Of a stretch of DNA of 41,634 nt, positions 22,668 to 31,106 are shown one piece after another. Source of the DNA: Actinomycetota bacterium. GTDB taxonomy: Bacteria > Actinomycetota > Acidimicrobiia > Acidimicrobiales > Ilumatobacteraceae. The DNA is taken from contig CANGIP010000005.1 of NCBI GenBank assembly GCA_947454105.1, positions 1-41,634 of the forward strand, given 5' to 3'. The notes beneath the pieces were generated by a model, which was not told where the DNA came from, ran no database searches, and worked only from the letters and a program-made list of their open reading frames with translations. Every line of letters starts with the position of its first letter. Positions within the stretch are counted from its first letter, which is position 1. A program made the translations under genes and the position numbers.

Positions 22668-23351
22668 TCAGATCCAAGCGGCAACCCGAGGATCGTTTGG
22701 ATCGACAAGGTGTAGGTGCTTTGCGTCGGCGGACCATTCGGGGCGAGGCAAATTGCCCGAGGTCCATTGTTTGGATAATGAGCGCACGATGCGTAGAAGT
22801 TGTCGCCGTTGAGATTTTTTCTCTGGAATTTTCAAGACACCGAGTCCGTAATCGGCATCAATCGTGATCCACGAGAATTCATCTGAAAGTGATCGCGTGA
22901 ACAGCGACCAAGCGACCCATGTTGATCCGCACCACGCTTGTGGGAATATTTCTGGTACGAGGGCGTTACGGAGATCGGCATCTAGCGGATGACAATCATG
23001 CATGATCAATGTCGCACCAGCACGCAAAGTTGAAATGGCTACTTCCAAAATCTGAAGCGAATCTTCAACTTTGTGCCAAGGATCTAAAAAAGCAATATCG
23101 AATGTCGCAGAGGAGGTTTTTACCTGCGAAATAAGTTCCTGTACGTCAGGGAATTTTGTTTGCTGAATACTCGGGTGGTCTTGAACATTAGGTGCGTATA
23201 TGTACCTTGAATGCTGAGCAAATCCGCGAATCTGCATATTCTGAGAAAAAGGCCAACCCGTAAAAGTTGAGGCAATTTCTAGAAGCGACGATGCCTTATT
23301 CTTTGAAATATTAATGACAAAGGTCTCGGCGGTAAAATCATCACTGGCCAT
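22668..23351 (-). CDS. Class I SAM-methyltransferase-like protein
   Basis: 227 residues. The core FDIAFLDPWHKVEDSLQILE and AGATLIMHDCHPLDADLRNA matches the post-Walker/acidic-loop and DCHP segments of Methyltransf_24-type proteins that modify sugars or glycans. The early GxGxG motif is weak or missing (NKASSLLEIASTFTG). The C-terminal half contains several tryptophans and a basic helix (KKSQRRQLLRIVRSLSKQW). It begins 3 bp after sufU, so it is at the end of the suf operon, an unexpected partner. Confidence 0.6.
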   Translation of the reverse strand: MASDDFTAETFVINISKNKASSLLEIASTFTGWPFSQNMQIRGFAQHSRYIYAPNVQDHPSIQQTKFPDVQELISQVKTSSATFDIAFLDPWHKVEDSLQILEVAISTLRAGATLIMHDCHPLDADLRNALVPEIFPQAWCGSTWVAWSLFTRSLSDEFSWITIDADYGLGVLKIPEKKSQRRQLLRIVRSLSKQWTSGNLPRPEWSADAKHLHLVDPNDPRVAAWI

Positions 23352-23354
23352 TAA

Positions 23355-23798
23355 TCATGAAGCGTTTTCGAGAGCTTGCAACAATGTGTTCCACGACAAG
23401 ATTGCGCACTTGATGCGCACGGGGAACTTCACAACACCTTGCAACGCTTCAAGATCGCCCATCTTGACTTCAACAACGGGCGCATCATCGGCATCTTCTT
23501 CAATTGACATCATCACCTTGAAGCGATGGATCAACGCCTGAATTTCGCCGAGCGACTTACCCTTCACTGCCTGGCTCATCATTGAGGCCGAACTTTGCGA
23601 AATGCTGCAACCCTGACCAGAGACCTTGACGTCAACGAGCACGCCGTTTTCAACCTGGGCATAGATCGTGATTTCATCGCCACATAGTGGGTTATGTCCC
23701 TCAGCCATGACGGCAGGGGGTGCCAACTCACCACGGTTACGCGGTGTGCGGTAGTGGTCAAGGATGATTTCGCGGTACAGATCTTCTAAGCCGGGCAT
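23355..23798 (-). CDS. sufU: SufU, sulfur-transfer / scaffold protein
   Basis: 147 residues. Zinc and sulfur ligands in HNPLCGDEI (Cys and Asp), GCSISQSSASMM (Cys) and RIKCAILSW (Cys) are the SufU pattern, with the family-specific insert (KVMMSIEEDADDAPVVEVKM) that separates it from IscU. SufU accepts persulfide sulfur from SufS by zinc-ligand swapping and passes it to SufBCD. It follows sufS by 15 bp. Confidence 0.93.
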   Translation of the reverse strand: MPGLEDLYREIILDHYRTPRNRGELAPPAVMAEGHNPLCGDEITIYAQVENGVLVDVKVSGQGCSISQSSASMMSQAVKGKSLGEIQALIHRFKVMMSIEEDADDAPVVEVKMGDLEALQGVVKFPVRIKCAILSWNTLLQALENAS

Positions 23799-23813
23799 GG
23801 TTTCCTCTCGTGG

Positions 23814-25055
23814 CTACACACCAAAGATATCGCTTGCACCATCAAGGGCATCAGCCAAAGCGTCAGCGTCTGTCTGGTCGTTATATATGTAAAAACTGGC
23901 TCGGGCAGTGGCATTAGCACCGAGCAGCTTCATCAGTGGCTTGGCGCAATGGTGGCCGGCCCGAACACAGACATTCTTTTCGTCGAGAATCTGACTGATG
24001 TCGTGCGGGTGAATTCCACGGAAGGCAAAGCTCAACACTGCGCCACGAACCTCAACGTTGCGAGGGCCGTGAATCACGATGTCGTCGCCATAGCGGGCGC
24101 TCAAAGTACTCAATGCATATTCGGTGAGATTCATTTCGTGTTGGCGAATATTTGCCATGCCGATATTCGCCAAGTAATCAACGGCAGCACCAAGACCAAT
24201 CACTTCAACGATGGGCGGAGTACCAGCTTCAAACTTTGATGGCAGTTCAGCAGTGGTGAAGCCATCAAGGCGCACATCGGCGATCATGTTGCCGCCACCC
24301 AGAAATGGTGGCATTGCTTCAAGTAATTCTTCGCGTCCCCACAACACGCCAACACCTGAGGGGCCAACCATTTTGTGACTACTAAATGTTGCAAAGTCGG
24401 CGCCCCATGCTTGAACATCGGTGACGTTGTGCGGAACGTACTGACAAGCATCGACAATCGCGATTGCTCCAGCAGCATGAGCAGCGGCGCAGAGTTGCTT
24501 CACTGGAGTGATTGTTCCGAGAACATTGCTCATTGCGGTGAAGGACAAAACTTTCGCACCATCAAGAAGTGATGACAAGTTTGATAAATCGAGTTGACCG
24601 TCTTCGGTTAATGGAATCCAACGCAATTCAATTTCGCGTTCGGCCACAAGCATGTGCCATGGAACAATATTGGCGTGATGTTCCATGTGCGTCAGCACAA
24701 CCACATCACCTTTGGAGAGGTTGGCACGGCCCCATGTTTGTGCAATGAGGTTGATTGATTCGGTGGCGTTCTTAGTGAACACGACTTCATTCACGCTGCG
24801 GGCATTGATGAATCGCTGCACTTTGCTGCGTGCGCCTTCATATAAATCGGTTGCTTCGCCGGCCATGCGATAGGCGCTGCGATTGATTGGTGCATAACCG
24901 TTGCGCATGAAATCAGTCATTGCGTCAATGACTGCATTGGGCTTTTGTGATGTGTTCGCCGAGTCGAGATACACGAGACGTTGATTGTCAATGGTGCGTT
25001 GAAGAACGGGGAAGTCGGCCTTAACGGCAGCCCAATCAACGCGAGTGGTGTTCAC
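23814..25055 (-). CDS. sufS: SufS cysteine desulfurase
   Basis: 413 residues, class V aminotransferase fold. VYLDSANTSQKPNAVIDAM near the start, the PLP lysine in FSSHKMVGPSGVGVLWG, and the catalytic cysteine in VRAGHHCAKPLM are all present. It provides persulfide sulfur from cysteine to SufU. It overlaps sufC by 4 bp (25052-25055), a coupled pair. Confidence 0.95.
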   Translation of the reverse strand: MNTTRVDWAAVKADFPVLQRTIDNQRLVYLDSANTSQKPNAVIDAMTDFMRNGYAPINRSAYRMAGEATDLYEGARSKVQRFINARSVNEVVFTKNATESINLIAQTWGRANLSKGDVVVLTHMEHHANIVPWHMLVAEREIELRWIPLTEDGQLDLSNLSSLLDGAKVLSFTAMSNVLGTITPVKQLCAAAHAAGAIAIVDACQYVPHNVTDVQAWGADFATFSSHKMVGPSGVGVLWGREELLEAMPPFLGGGNMIADVRLDGFTTAELPSKFEAGTPPIVEVIGLGAAVDYLANIGMANIRQHEMNLTEYALSTLSARYGDDIVIHGPRNVEVRGAVLSFAFRGIHPHDISQILDEKNVCVRAGHHCAKPLMKLLGANATARASFYIYNDQTDADALADALDGASDIFGV

Positions 25056-25822
25056 GGACGGAACGACTCGTATCCAGAGACTTCAAGCTTCTCGGCGATT
25101 TCCATTCCGCCGCTGGCAACGATGCGACCATCAACCATGACGTGTACGTGATCGGGTGCGAGTTCGTCGAGCAAGCGCTGGTAGTGGGTGATCAACACGA
25201 CACCCATTGTGGGTCGGTCGACGCGCACTTCACGAATTCCCTTGGCAACAATGCGCAGTGCGTCAATGTCAAGGCCCGAGTCGGTTTCGTCAAGCACTGC
25301 TAGGTCGGGTTCGAGAATGGCCATCTGCATGATCTCATTGCGCTTCTTTTCGCCGCCCGAGAATCCTTCGTTGAGATAGCGATCGACGAACGACGAGTCC
25401 ATGCCGAGACGCTTCATCCAGTCCATGGTGGCAAGGCGCAATTCGAGAACTGAGAGGTCGATGCCTTTGCGAGCGCTGAGTGCTTGACGCAAGAACTGAA
25501 TCACCGAGACGCCAGCAATTTCTTGCGGATACTGGAAGCCCAAGAAGAGGCCTGCTTTGGCGCGCACATCGGTCGGCCAATCGGTGATGTCGTCGCCGTG
25601 CAAGAAGATCTGTCCGCTCGTGACTTCGTATTCGGGGGAGGCAAGCAGGCAACTAGCGAGTGTGCTCTTGCCTGAACCGTTGGGACCCATGATGGCGTGA
25701 ACTTCACCAGCGTTGACCGTGATATTGAGCCCCTTCAAGATGTCGGCGGGAACCACGGTGTCGAGATCATCGGTGGCGGGCCGGGCGTGCAGGTCGACAA
25801 CCTGGAAAAGGGGACTACTCAT
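25052..25822 (-). CDS. sufC: SufC ATPase of the Fe-S assembly complex
   Basis: 256 residues. Walker A GPNGSGKST, Q-loop GFQYPQEIAGV, signature FSGGEKKRNEIMQ, Walker B LAVLDETDSGLD and H-loop LITHYQRLL. These are the SufC forms (ETDSGLD instead of EPTSALD). It energises SufBD. sufB and sufD, which normally precede it, are not adjacent: upstream lies a palindrome and a desaturase gene. Confidence 0.95.
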   Translation of the reverse strand: MSSPLFQVVDLHARPATDDLDTVVPADILKGLNITVNAGEVHAIMGPNGSGKSTLASCLLASPEYEVTSGQIFLHGDDITDWPTDVRAKAGLFLGFQYPQEIAGVSVIQFLRQALSARKGIDLSVLELRLATMDWMKRLGMDSSFVDRYLNEGFSGGEKKRNEIMQMAILEPDLAVLDETDSGLDIDALRIVAKGIREVRVDRPTMGVVLITHYQRLLDELAPDHVHVMVDGRIVASGGMEIAEKLEVSGYESFRP

Positions 25823-25879
25823 AGGGGTGAGTCTAGAGCCGACCCCCTATTTCTCCTATCTCCGTAGTGCTAATTATCT

Positions 25880-25936
25880 TGTGATTCTGGTGTCGAATTT
25901 TTCGCTATTACCAATTAAAACGACACCAGAAGCACG
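25880..25936. repeat. Family B 57-bp palindromic element, copy B2
   Basis: TGTGATTCTGGTGTCG on the left and CGACACCAGAAGCACG on the right, with the interior TTCGCTATTACC shared with B1. It is imperfect in the inner stem. It lies 8 bp after the stop of the minus-strand desaturase and upstream of sufC, so it probably ends the desaturase transcript. Confidence 0.8.
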
Positions 25937-25943
25937 AGGGGAT

Positions 25944-26930
25944 TTAGATGTGGAGGGCTGACCAGAGGGATCGGTAGTTGGGGTATTGGTAGCCCCGCCC
26001 GTTGTCGTCGCCGCCAATGTTGACATACGACGAGTCGACCAGCATCTGGTGGTACTTAGGCAGATTGCGGAACGGCACTCCGGCATCAACGTGATGGGCC
26101 AAATGGAAACCAATGTTGAACGGCACGAGCAAGAACCTGGCCAACCAATGTTGCTGAACCGAGTGTGTCGCCACTCGACGATCATCTGACGCCATCAATC
26201 CACCGTGTTCGGCGACTGAGCGCAATCGATTAATCACGCGCCACACCGTGAGATAGGGCAGCAACCAAAACAATGGGTACACCCACCAATATCCAGAAAC
26301 AATTGCGCCGGCAATAAGCACACCTTGCACCGCCAAAATCTTGAACAACGTGTTTCGTATAACGACAACTTCGCTGCGGGCACCGCGCAACTGATCGCGC
26401 AATAATCGCAGGCCGGTTCGCCCGACCGCATCACGCATAAGTTTGCGTCGCCAACTAGCACGACTGATGGGGTAGTTGGCATACAACGCAATATCTGGTT
26501 CGTTGGGGCCAAACTCTTCACGGTGGTGCGCCATATGTACGCGTCGATACGCATCGGTATTTGTGAAACCCACGTATCCAATCAACCAACGACCCACAAA
26601 GTCATTGAGCGAACGGTTGCGAAACAACAATCGATGAGCGGCCTCATGCATCAGCGATGCGAATTGCGCGTGGGCACGGCCCATCAACACGAACACCGGA
26701 ATCCACACGATGGGACCGAAATGAACCGCGAGAAAAATCAACAACGCGGTTTGCGCAAAAACAGAAACAACTGAGAAACCATTGCGCAACGAAGGAATTC
26801 TGCGCAACATCTCGCGCGTTGAAGAATTTGGTCGACCGACTTCATCAACGCACTCGGTTGCCTGAGCTTTCTTTAATAGTTCAGGAGATGGAACCATGCC
26901 TCCAAGGCGTGGACTACCAACCACGATCAA
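25944..26930 (-). CDS. Fatty-acid desaturase (membrane di-iron enzyme)
   Basis: 328 residues with the three histidine boxes HEAAHR, HMAHHREEFG and HLAHHVDAGVPF, and about four transmembrane helices. It should introduce a double bond or hydroxyl group into an acyl chain or lipid. The last box with GVPFRNLPKYHQML is typical of desaturases acting on fatty acyl or sphingolipid-like substrates. The start is either ATG 26930, overlapping the preceding gene by 17 bp, or ATG 26897 (MVPSPELLKKAQ), which leaves a 16-bp gap. It is distinct in sequence from the desaturase at 13249. Confidence 0.85.
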   Translation of the reverse strand: MIVVGSPRLGGMVPSPELLKKAQATECVDEVGRPNSSTREMLRRIPSLRNGFSVVSVFAQTALLIFLAVHFGPIVWIPVFVLMGRAHAQFASLMHEAAHRLLFRNRSLNDFVGRWLIGYVGFTNTDAYRRVHMAHHREEFGPNEPDIALYANYPISRASWRRKLMRDAVGRTGLRLLRDQLRGARSEVVVIRNTLFKILAVQGVLIAGAIVSGYWWVYPLFWLLPYLTVWRVINRLRSVAEHGGLMASDDRRVATHSVQQHWLARFLLVPFNIGFHLAHHVDAGVPFRNLPKYHQMLVDSSYVNIGGDDNGRGYQYPNYRSLWSALHI

Positions 26931-27543
26931 TCCACTCTTTCAGATGTGGCCGCTCGGTTCCGACGGTGGTATCGAGTCCGTGGCCTGGCAGCACGATTGT
27001 GTCTTCGGGATAGATCAACAACAAATTGTCAATTGAGTTGATGATGGTTTCAAATGAACCGCCCTCAAACTTAGTGTTGCCGGGGCCACCAGGAAACAAC
27101 GTGTCGCCGGTAAACAGCAACGGAGTGTCAAGAACTCGGAATGAAATTGAACCTGGGGTGTGCCCTGGGTTGTGGATTGCTTGAATGCGCAACTGTCCGA
27201 CTTCAATCATCTCGTCGTGCTCAATGAATCCGTCGTAGCCTTTTTCAACCAACATTGGTGCGTCAAGTTCGGTGACGGCCACGTGATAGCCGGCTTCACG
27301 CAACGCAGGGATTGCCTGAATGTGATCAAAGTGGCCGTGTGTTTCAAGTACTCGCGTGACACCAAGTCGTTTACACATCTCAAGTAAGCGCTCGTGTTCG
27401 TTGGCGGCATCTATCAGTATGGCTTCGCCAGTTTGATGGCAACGCACGACAAAAACGTTGTTGTCGTAGCCGCCCACAACAACTTTGTGAACTTCAACGG
27501 TCGAATTAGACCAGTGCAACGTGTTTTCTGCAGACGAACCCAT
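26914..27543 (-). CDS. Glyoxalase II-like metallo-beta-lactamase-fold hydrolase
   Basis: 209 residues. THGHFDHIQAI, the His in NPGHTPGSISF, Asp in FTGDTLFPGGPG and His in VLPGHGLDT give the complete binuclear metal site of glyoxalase II-type enzymes. A thioesterase for S-acyl mycothiol or a similar thiol, or a quorum-quenching lactonase-like function, is possible. The short C-terminus (no glutathione-binding domain) fits actinobacteria. Divergent from the LCP gene, 77 bp between starts. Confidence 0.85.
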   Translation of the reverse strand: MGSSAENTLHWSNSTVEVHKVVVGGYDNNVFVVRCHQTGEAILIDAANEHERLLEMCKRLGVTRVLETHGHFDHIQAIPALREAGYHVAVTELDAPMLVEKGYDGFIEHDEMIEVGQLRIQAIHNPGHTPGSISFRVLDTPLLFTGDTLFPGGPGNTKFEGGSFETIINSIDNLLLIYPEDTIVLPGHGLDTTVGTERPHLKEWIDRGW

Positions 27544-27620
27544 GAGCCAAGTATCTCACGACACAGCACAAAGTGCGAAGGTGACATGAACCCCTCGTCA
27601 ATGAGCCGTAAGGTTTTGAC

Positions 27621-29033
27621 GTGGCTTTACCCCCAGATCGTCCTGATTTCACAGACCTCGCCACGCCGAGTGATCACAAGGCGTTGAAGCGATTGGCTGA
27701 TATGGACATCTCACATTCAATTCCGAGCGATGATGGCTCGCAGAAACGTGGTCCATCGGGAGCGGTTATTGGGGCGTTGATTGCGCCGGGGTCACCTTCA
27801 TTCTTCAGGCACAAAGTTTTGTCGGCCGGATTGCTGTTGCTCGGCTTCGTGATTCCGATTGCGACCGTTGCTGTTGCACTGATTCGCCGTCATCAAATCA
27901 CTTCATTGGTTCTTGACAAGAACTTTCTCGTTGCATTGCAAATCATCGCTGTTCTCTTTGTCGTGACTCGATTGATCTCGGTCATTGAAGTCATTCGGTC
28001 GCGTTCCGAAGGTTCGCCCCGCCGATTGGCGTCGTGGCTCGGAGTCATTGGCGTGATTTTGTTGGCTGTGCCAGCGGTGTGGTCGGTAGCGCGTGCGCGC
28101 GATCTTTCAGGTGTCATCACTGATGTGTTTGTCACTGCAGGGAGTGATGAACCGTTAGCAGCGACTGGCAACCTTTCGCCAACAGGAGATGGATTCAAAA
28201 CCATCTTGTTACTTGGCGGCGATGAGGGTCCGGGCCGATGGGCGTTGCGTACCGACACAATGATCCTGGTAACCATTCACGAAGAGTCGGGCCGTATCGC
28301 AATGGTTTCGATTCCGCGCAACATGTACAAGATGCAGTTTCCTCCTGGTTCGGCAATGGCGAATGAGTTTCCGAAGGGATTCCCCGATCTCGCGAATGCA
28401 ATTTATCCCTATGTCTTTACCCATCCAGACGTTGCTGCGACGTATGCCCGCGGCGATTTGCAACCAGAGGCAATCGCGCTTGCCTCAGCAATTAGTTATT
28501 CAATGAACATCACGATTGATGACTATGTGTTGGTCAATATGCAAGGATTTCTCGAGATCGTTGATGCACTTGGTGGGGTCACGATGACTCTTGACAAGAA
28601 AATACCTATGCCCGGCAATGTTCCAGGTGCAAAAACTCAATACCCAGCATTTATCGGGCCCGGCGAAGTAACGATGGATGGTACGACGGCATTGGGTTTT
28701 GCTCGTTCGCGTAAAGGTGACAGCGATTACGGACGCATGGGACGTCAGCGTCAATTACTCACAGCATTGGCCGGACAAGTTTCAGGAAGCGACATTTTGT
28801 TGCGCTTTCCAGACTTGACAGAAATCATGCGTTGGACTGTTCGCACTTCGCTTTCGGCTAGTGAATTCTCGTCGCTAGTTGATCGGTTGCGAAGTGGTGC
28901 AACGATTCAAGAATCAATTGGTTTGATTCCGCCGCTAGTGAAAACGGGCAACCCCAACTTCGCTGATATCAGTAATTTGATTGATGCATTGCAGGCTTCA
29001 ATTCGTGACAACGTCAAATTTCCCTACGGCTGA
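27621..29033 (+). CDS. LytR-CpsA-Psr (LCP) family protein
   Basis: 470 residues from GTG 27621; ATG 27702 is an alternative start. A cytoplasmic N-terminus of about 65 residues is followed by three transmembrane helices (about 66-88, 101-124, 136-157), more than the usual one. The LCP domain contains TILLLGGDEGP, RTDTMILVTIHEESGRIAMV, SIPRNMY and GFARSRKGDSDYGRMGRQRQ, with the conserved Asp and Arg residues. LCP enzymes attach polyprenyl-linked glycopolymers (teichoic acid, arabinogalactan, capsule) to peptidoglycan. This fits the glycan cluster at the right end of the window. Confidence 0.9.
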   Translation: MALPPDRPDFTDLATPSDHKALKRLADMDISHSIPSDDGSQKRGPSGAVIGALIAPGSPSFFRHKVLSAGLLLLGFVIPIATVAVALIRRHQITSLVLDKNFLVALQIIAVLFVVTRLISVIEVIRSRSEGSPRRLASWLGVIGVILLAVPAVWSVARARDLSGVITDVFVTAGSDEPLAATGNLSPTGDGFKTILLLGGDEGPGRWALRTDTMILVTIHEESGRIAMVSIPRNMYKMQFPPGSAMANEFPKGFPDLANAIYPYVFTHPDVAATYARGDLQPEAIALASAISYSMNITIDDYVLVNMQGFLEIVDALGGVTMTLDKKIPMPGNVPGAKTQYPAFIGPGEVTMDGTTALGFARSRKGDSDYGRMGRQRQLLTALAGQVSGSDILLRFPDLTEIMRWTVRTSLSASEFSSLVDRLRSGATIQESIGLIPPLVKTGNPNFADISNLIDALQASIRDNVKFPYG

Positions 29034-29034
29034 T

Positions 29035-29439
29035 TCACGAGCTAATGACGTCGTAACCCATTGATAGTGCAACCGGGATCTGCGCCGGATCAAAGGTGAT
29101 GAACTGCAACGGTCGTGGTAAGCGATCGGCTGCAGCTAAATGAATTGCATCGTTGATGTGTACAGGTTGTTCACGCGCAATCATTGCTGCACGATCAAGG
29201 CATAGCTGATCAACCGGCACAACATGAATGCGGTCCCATAACAAACGAACCGCATCTTCAACGTCATCTTGCAAGATCTGTTCATCGGTGAGTCGCGGCA
29301 CCAATGCCAAAGCCTCAGACAAAGCCAATGCAGAAGCGCACCACTGTGCATCATTCTCTAACGCATCGATCACTACTTGTCGGCCACGACCTTCAATCGC
29401 AACACTCAACAATGCCGACGAATCGAGAAAAAGCGTCAT
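29035..29439 (-). CDS. VapC-like PIN-domain toxin
   Basis: 134 residues. The acidic PIN residues are visible: Asp in LFLDSSALLS, Glu in LALSEALALV, Asp in HINDAIHLAAADRL and Asp in ITFDPAQ. PIN toxins cleave tRNA or rRNA. It overlaps the upstream antitoxin gene by 4 bp (29436-29439), the usual coupled arrangement, and its stop is 1 bp from the convergent LCP stop. Confidence 0.85.
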   Translation of the reverse strand: MTLFLDSSALLSVAIEGRGRQVVIDALENDAQWCASALALSEALALVPRLTDEQILQDDVEDAVRLLWDRIHVVPVDQLCLDRAAMIAREQPVHINDAIHLAAADRLPRPLQFITFDPAQIPVALSMGYDVISS

Positions 29440-29708
29440 CGAATATCACGCAACAATTTGTCGATACGTCCACCACTCCACACGCTCACAGCAGGTGTTG
29501 GTTGATACGTGCCACCTCGACGCGGTGCAATCACTAGTCCACGCGCCACTAAATCGCTGAGTCGTGCCTGACCTTCTGGTGCACCAAGCGGACCCAACTG
29601 TGCAATCGGTCGTCCACCTATTGAAATCACAATGTGTTCGCCCGAAGCAGCACGGCGAACCGAGGCCGCGGCGTCGGCTCGCAGTTGGCGAATGCCCATT
29701 TCACTCAT
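29436..29708 (-). CDS. Phd/YefM-like (VapB-type) antitoxin
   Basis: 90 residues from ATG 29708 (MSEMGIRQLRADAAASVRRA). A second start at 29699 (MGIRQLR) is possible; the frame further upstream is not protein-like. The N-terminal MGIRQLRADAAASVRRAASG and IVISIGGRPIAQLGPL form the Phd/YefM DNA-binding fold, and the C-terminus (GGRIDKLLRDIR) would cover the PIN toxin. The pair is divergent from the acyl-CoA dehydrogenase gene and probably represses its own promoter in the 93-bp gap. Confidence 0.85.
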   Translation of the reverse strand: MSEMGIRQLRADAAASVRRAASGEHIVISIGGRPIAQLGPLGAPEGQARLSDLVARGLVIAPRRGGTYQPTPAVSVWSGGRIDKLLRDIR

Positions 29709-29801
29709 GTCTCCAACATAACAAGCAAACCACCAAATTGTGTACACAGCGGTACACGCAACAAGTTGTCAATCGCCCAACCACCGCGACACAATGAAGA
29801 C

Positions 29802-30917
29802 ATGAACTTTGCATTCTCAGAAGAACAAGAAGAACTCCGTAAAACAGTCCGTGCTTTCCTCGATGCCAAGAGCAGCGAAGCCTCAGTGCGCGAACAGATG
29901 GACACCGAGGCCGGTTTCGACCAGGCCGTGTGGTCACAGATGGGCGAGCAGATGGGCCTTCAGGGCTTGCACATTCCCGAGGCGTACGGCGGATCGGGCT
30001 ACGGCTACGTCGAACTCGGCGTCGTGCTTGAAGAAATGGGTCGTTCGTTGTTGTGCGCCCCGTACTTCGCAACCGTCGTTTTGGCCGCCAACACCTTGAT
30101 TCATTCAGGTGACGAAGCCGCCAAGAAGAAGTACCTCCCCGGCATCGCCGCTGGCGAGACCATCGCAACCCTCGCCTATACCGAGCCCTCGGGTAAGTGG
30201 GACGAGAGCGGCATCACTATGCAGGCTTCGGGAAGCGGATCAGCTTTCACTTTGAGCGGCACCAAGATGTTCGTCCTCGACGGTCACACCGCCAATCTGA
30301 TCATCGTGGCTGCCAAGACCGGCAAGGGAACCAGCTTGTTCGCCGTTGACGGCAAGGCTGCTGGCCTCACCCGCACCGCACTCAGCACCATGGACCAGAC
30401 CCGTAAGCAGGCAAAACTCGAATTCAACAACACCCCAGCCGAGCTCATCGGTACCGAAGGTGCTGGCTGGAGCGTCTTGTCAACTGTTCTCGATCTGGCT
30501 GCTGTTGGCCTCGCCGCCGAGCAGGTTGGTGGAGCACAAAAGGTGCTCGACATGGCCGTTGAATACGCCAAGGTTCGCGTGCAGTTCGGTCGCCCGATCG
30601 GTTCGTTCCAGGCCATCAAGCACAAGTGTGCAGACATGTTGCTCGAAGTCGAATCAGCCAAGTCGGCTGCTTACTACGGCATGTGGTGCGCCAGCGAAAT
30701 GAACGACGAACTCGCTTCGGTCGCTTCGCTTGCCAAGGCTTACTGCTCAGAGGCTTACTTCCACGCAACCGCTGAAAACATTCAGATCCACGGTGGTATT
30801 GGTTTCACCTGGGAACACCCAGCTCACCTCTACTTCAAGCGTGCGAAGTCATCAGAATTGTTGTTCGGTGACCCGACCTACCACCGTGAGTTGCTCGCAC
30901 AGCGCATCGGTATCTGA
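29802..30917 (+). CDS. Acyl-CoA dehydrogenase
   Basis: 371 residues from ATG 29802 (MNFAFSEEQEELRKTVRAFL). Conserved segments: GGSGYGYVELGVVLEEMGRS, LAYTEPSGKWDES (FAD/substrate loop), VQFGRPIGSFQAIKHKCADM and IQIHGGIGFTWEHPAHLYFK. It oxidises acyl-CoA to enoyl-CoA with FAD. The codon choice is unlike its neighbours: strongly GCC/CTC/ATC/AAG rich and higher in G+C, suggesting high expression or different ancestry. It is monocistronic and ends in a strong terminator at 30941. Confidence 0.92.
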   Translation: MNFAFSEEQEELRKTVRAFLDAKSSEASVREQMDTEAGFDQAVWSQMGEQMGLQGLHIPEAYGGSGYGYVELGVVLEEMGRSLLCAPYFATVVLAANTLIHSGDEAAKKKYLPGIAAGETIATLAYTEPSGKWDESGITMQASGSGSAFTLSGTKMFVLDGHTANLIIVAAKTGKGTSLFAVDGKAAGLTRTALSTMDQTRKQAKLEFNNTPAELIGTEGAGWSVLSTVLDLAAVGLAAEQVGGAQKVLDMAVEYAKVRVQFGRPIGSFQAIKHKCADMLLEVESAKSAAYYGMWCASEMNDELASVASLAKAYCSEAYFHATAENIQIHGGIGFTWEHPAHLYFKRAKSSELLFGDPTYHRELLAQRIGI

Positions 30918-30940
30918 AGTCACTCACATATCTGACCTGA

Positions 30941-30990
30941 CTGGGTCGGTTTCGAGACGTTGATCGTCTTGAAACCGGCCCAGTTTTTTT
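30941..30990 (+). terminator. Rho-independent terminator
   Basis: A long stem (CTGGGTCGGTTTCGAGACG with CGTCTTGAAACCGGCCCAG, one or two mismatches) around a loop of about 5 nt is followed by TTTTTTT. It lies 23 bp after the acyl-CoA dehydrogenase stop. Confidence 0.9.
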
Positions 30991-31014
30991 ATGCCCAAAA
31001 TTTCTTGCTGTAAC

Positions 31015-31043
31015 AAATTTCTAGGTCTTTCGTCTAGGAAATT
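31015..31043. promoter_or_regulatory. Imperfect inverted repeat upstream of the giant surface protein
   Basis: AAATTTCTAG and CTAGGAAATT (one bulged G) flank GTCTTTCGT. It lies 63-92 bp before the start codon, followed by a possible -10 (TAGACT, 31054). It could be an operator; the promoter call is weak. Confidence 0.3.
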
Positions 31044-31106
31044 GTGCTAACTTAGACTGTCGGTTCACAACGGAGTGAGCCCCAGTCGAACAAGCGAGAA
31101 ACACAT

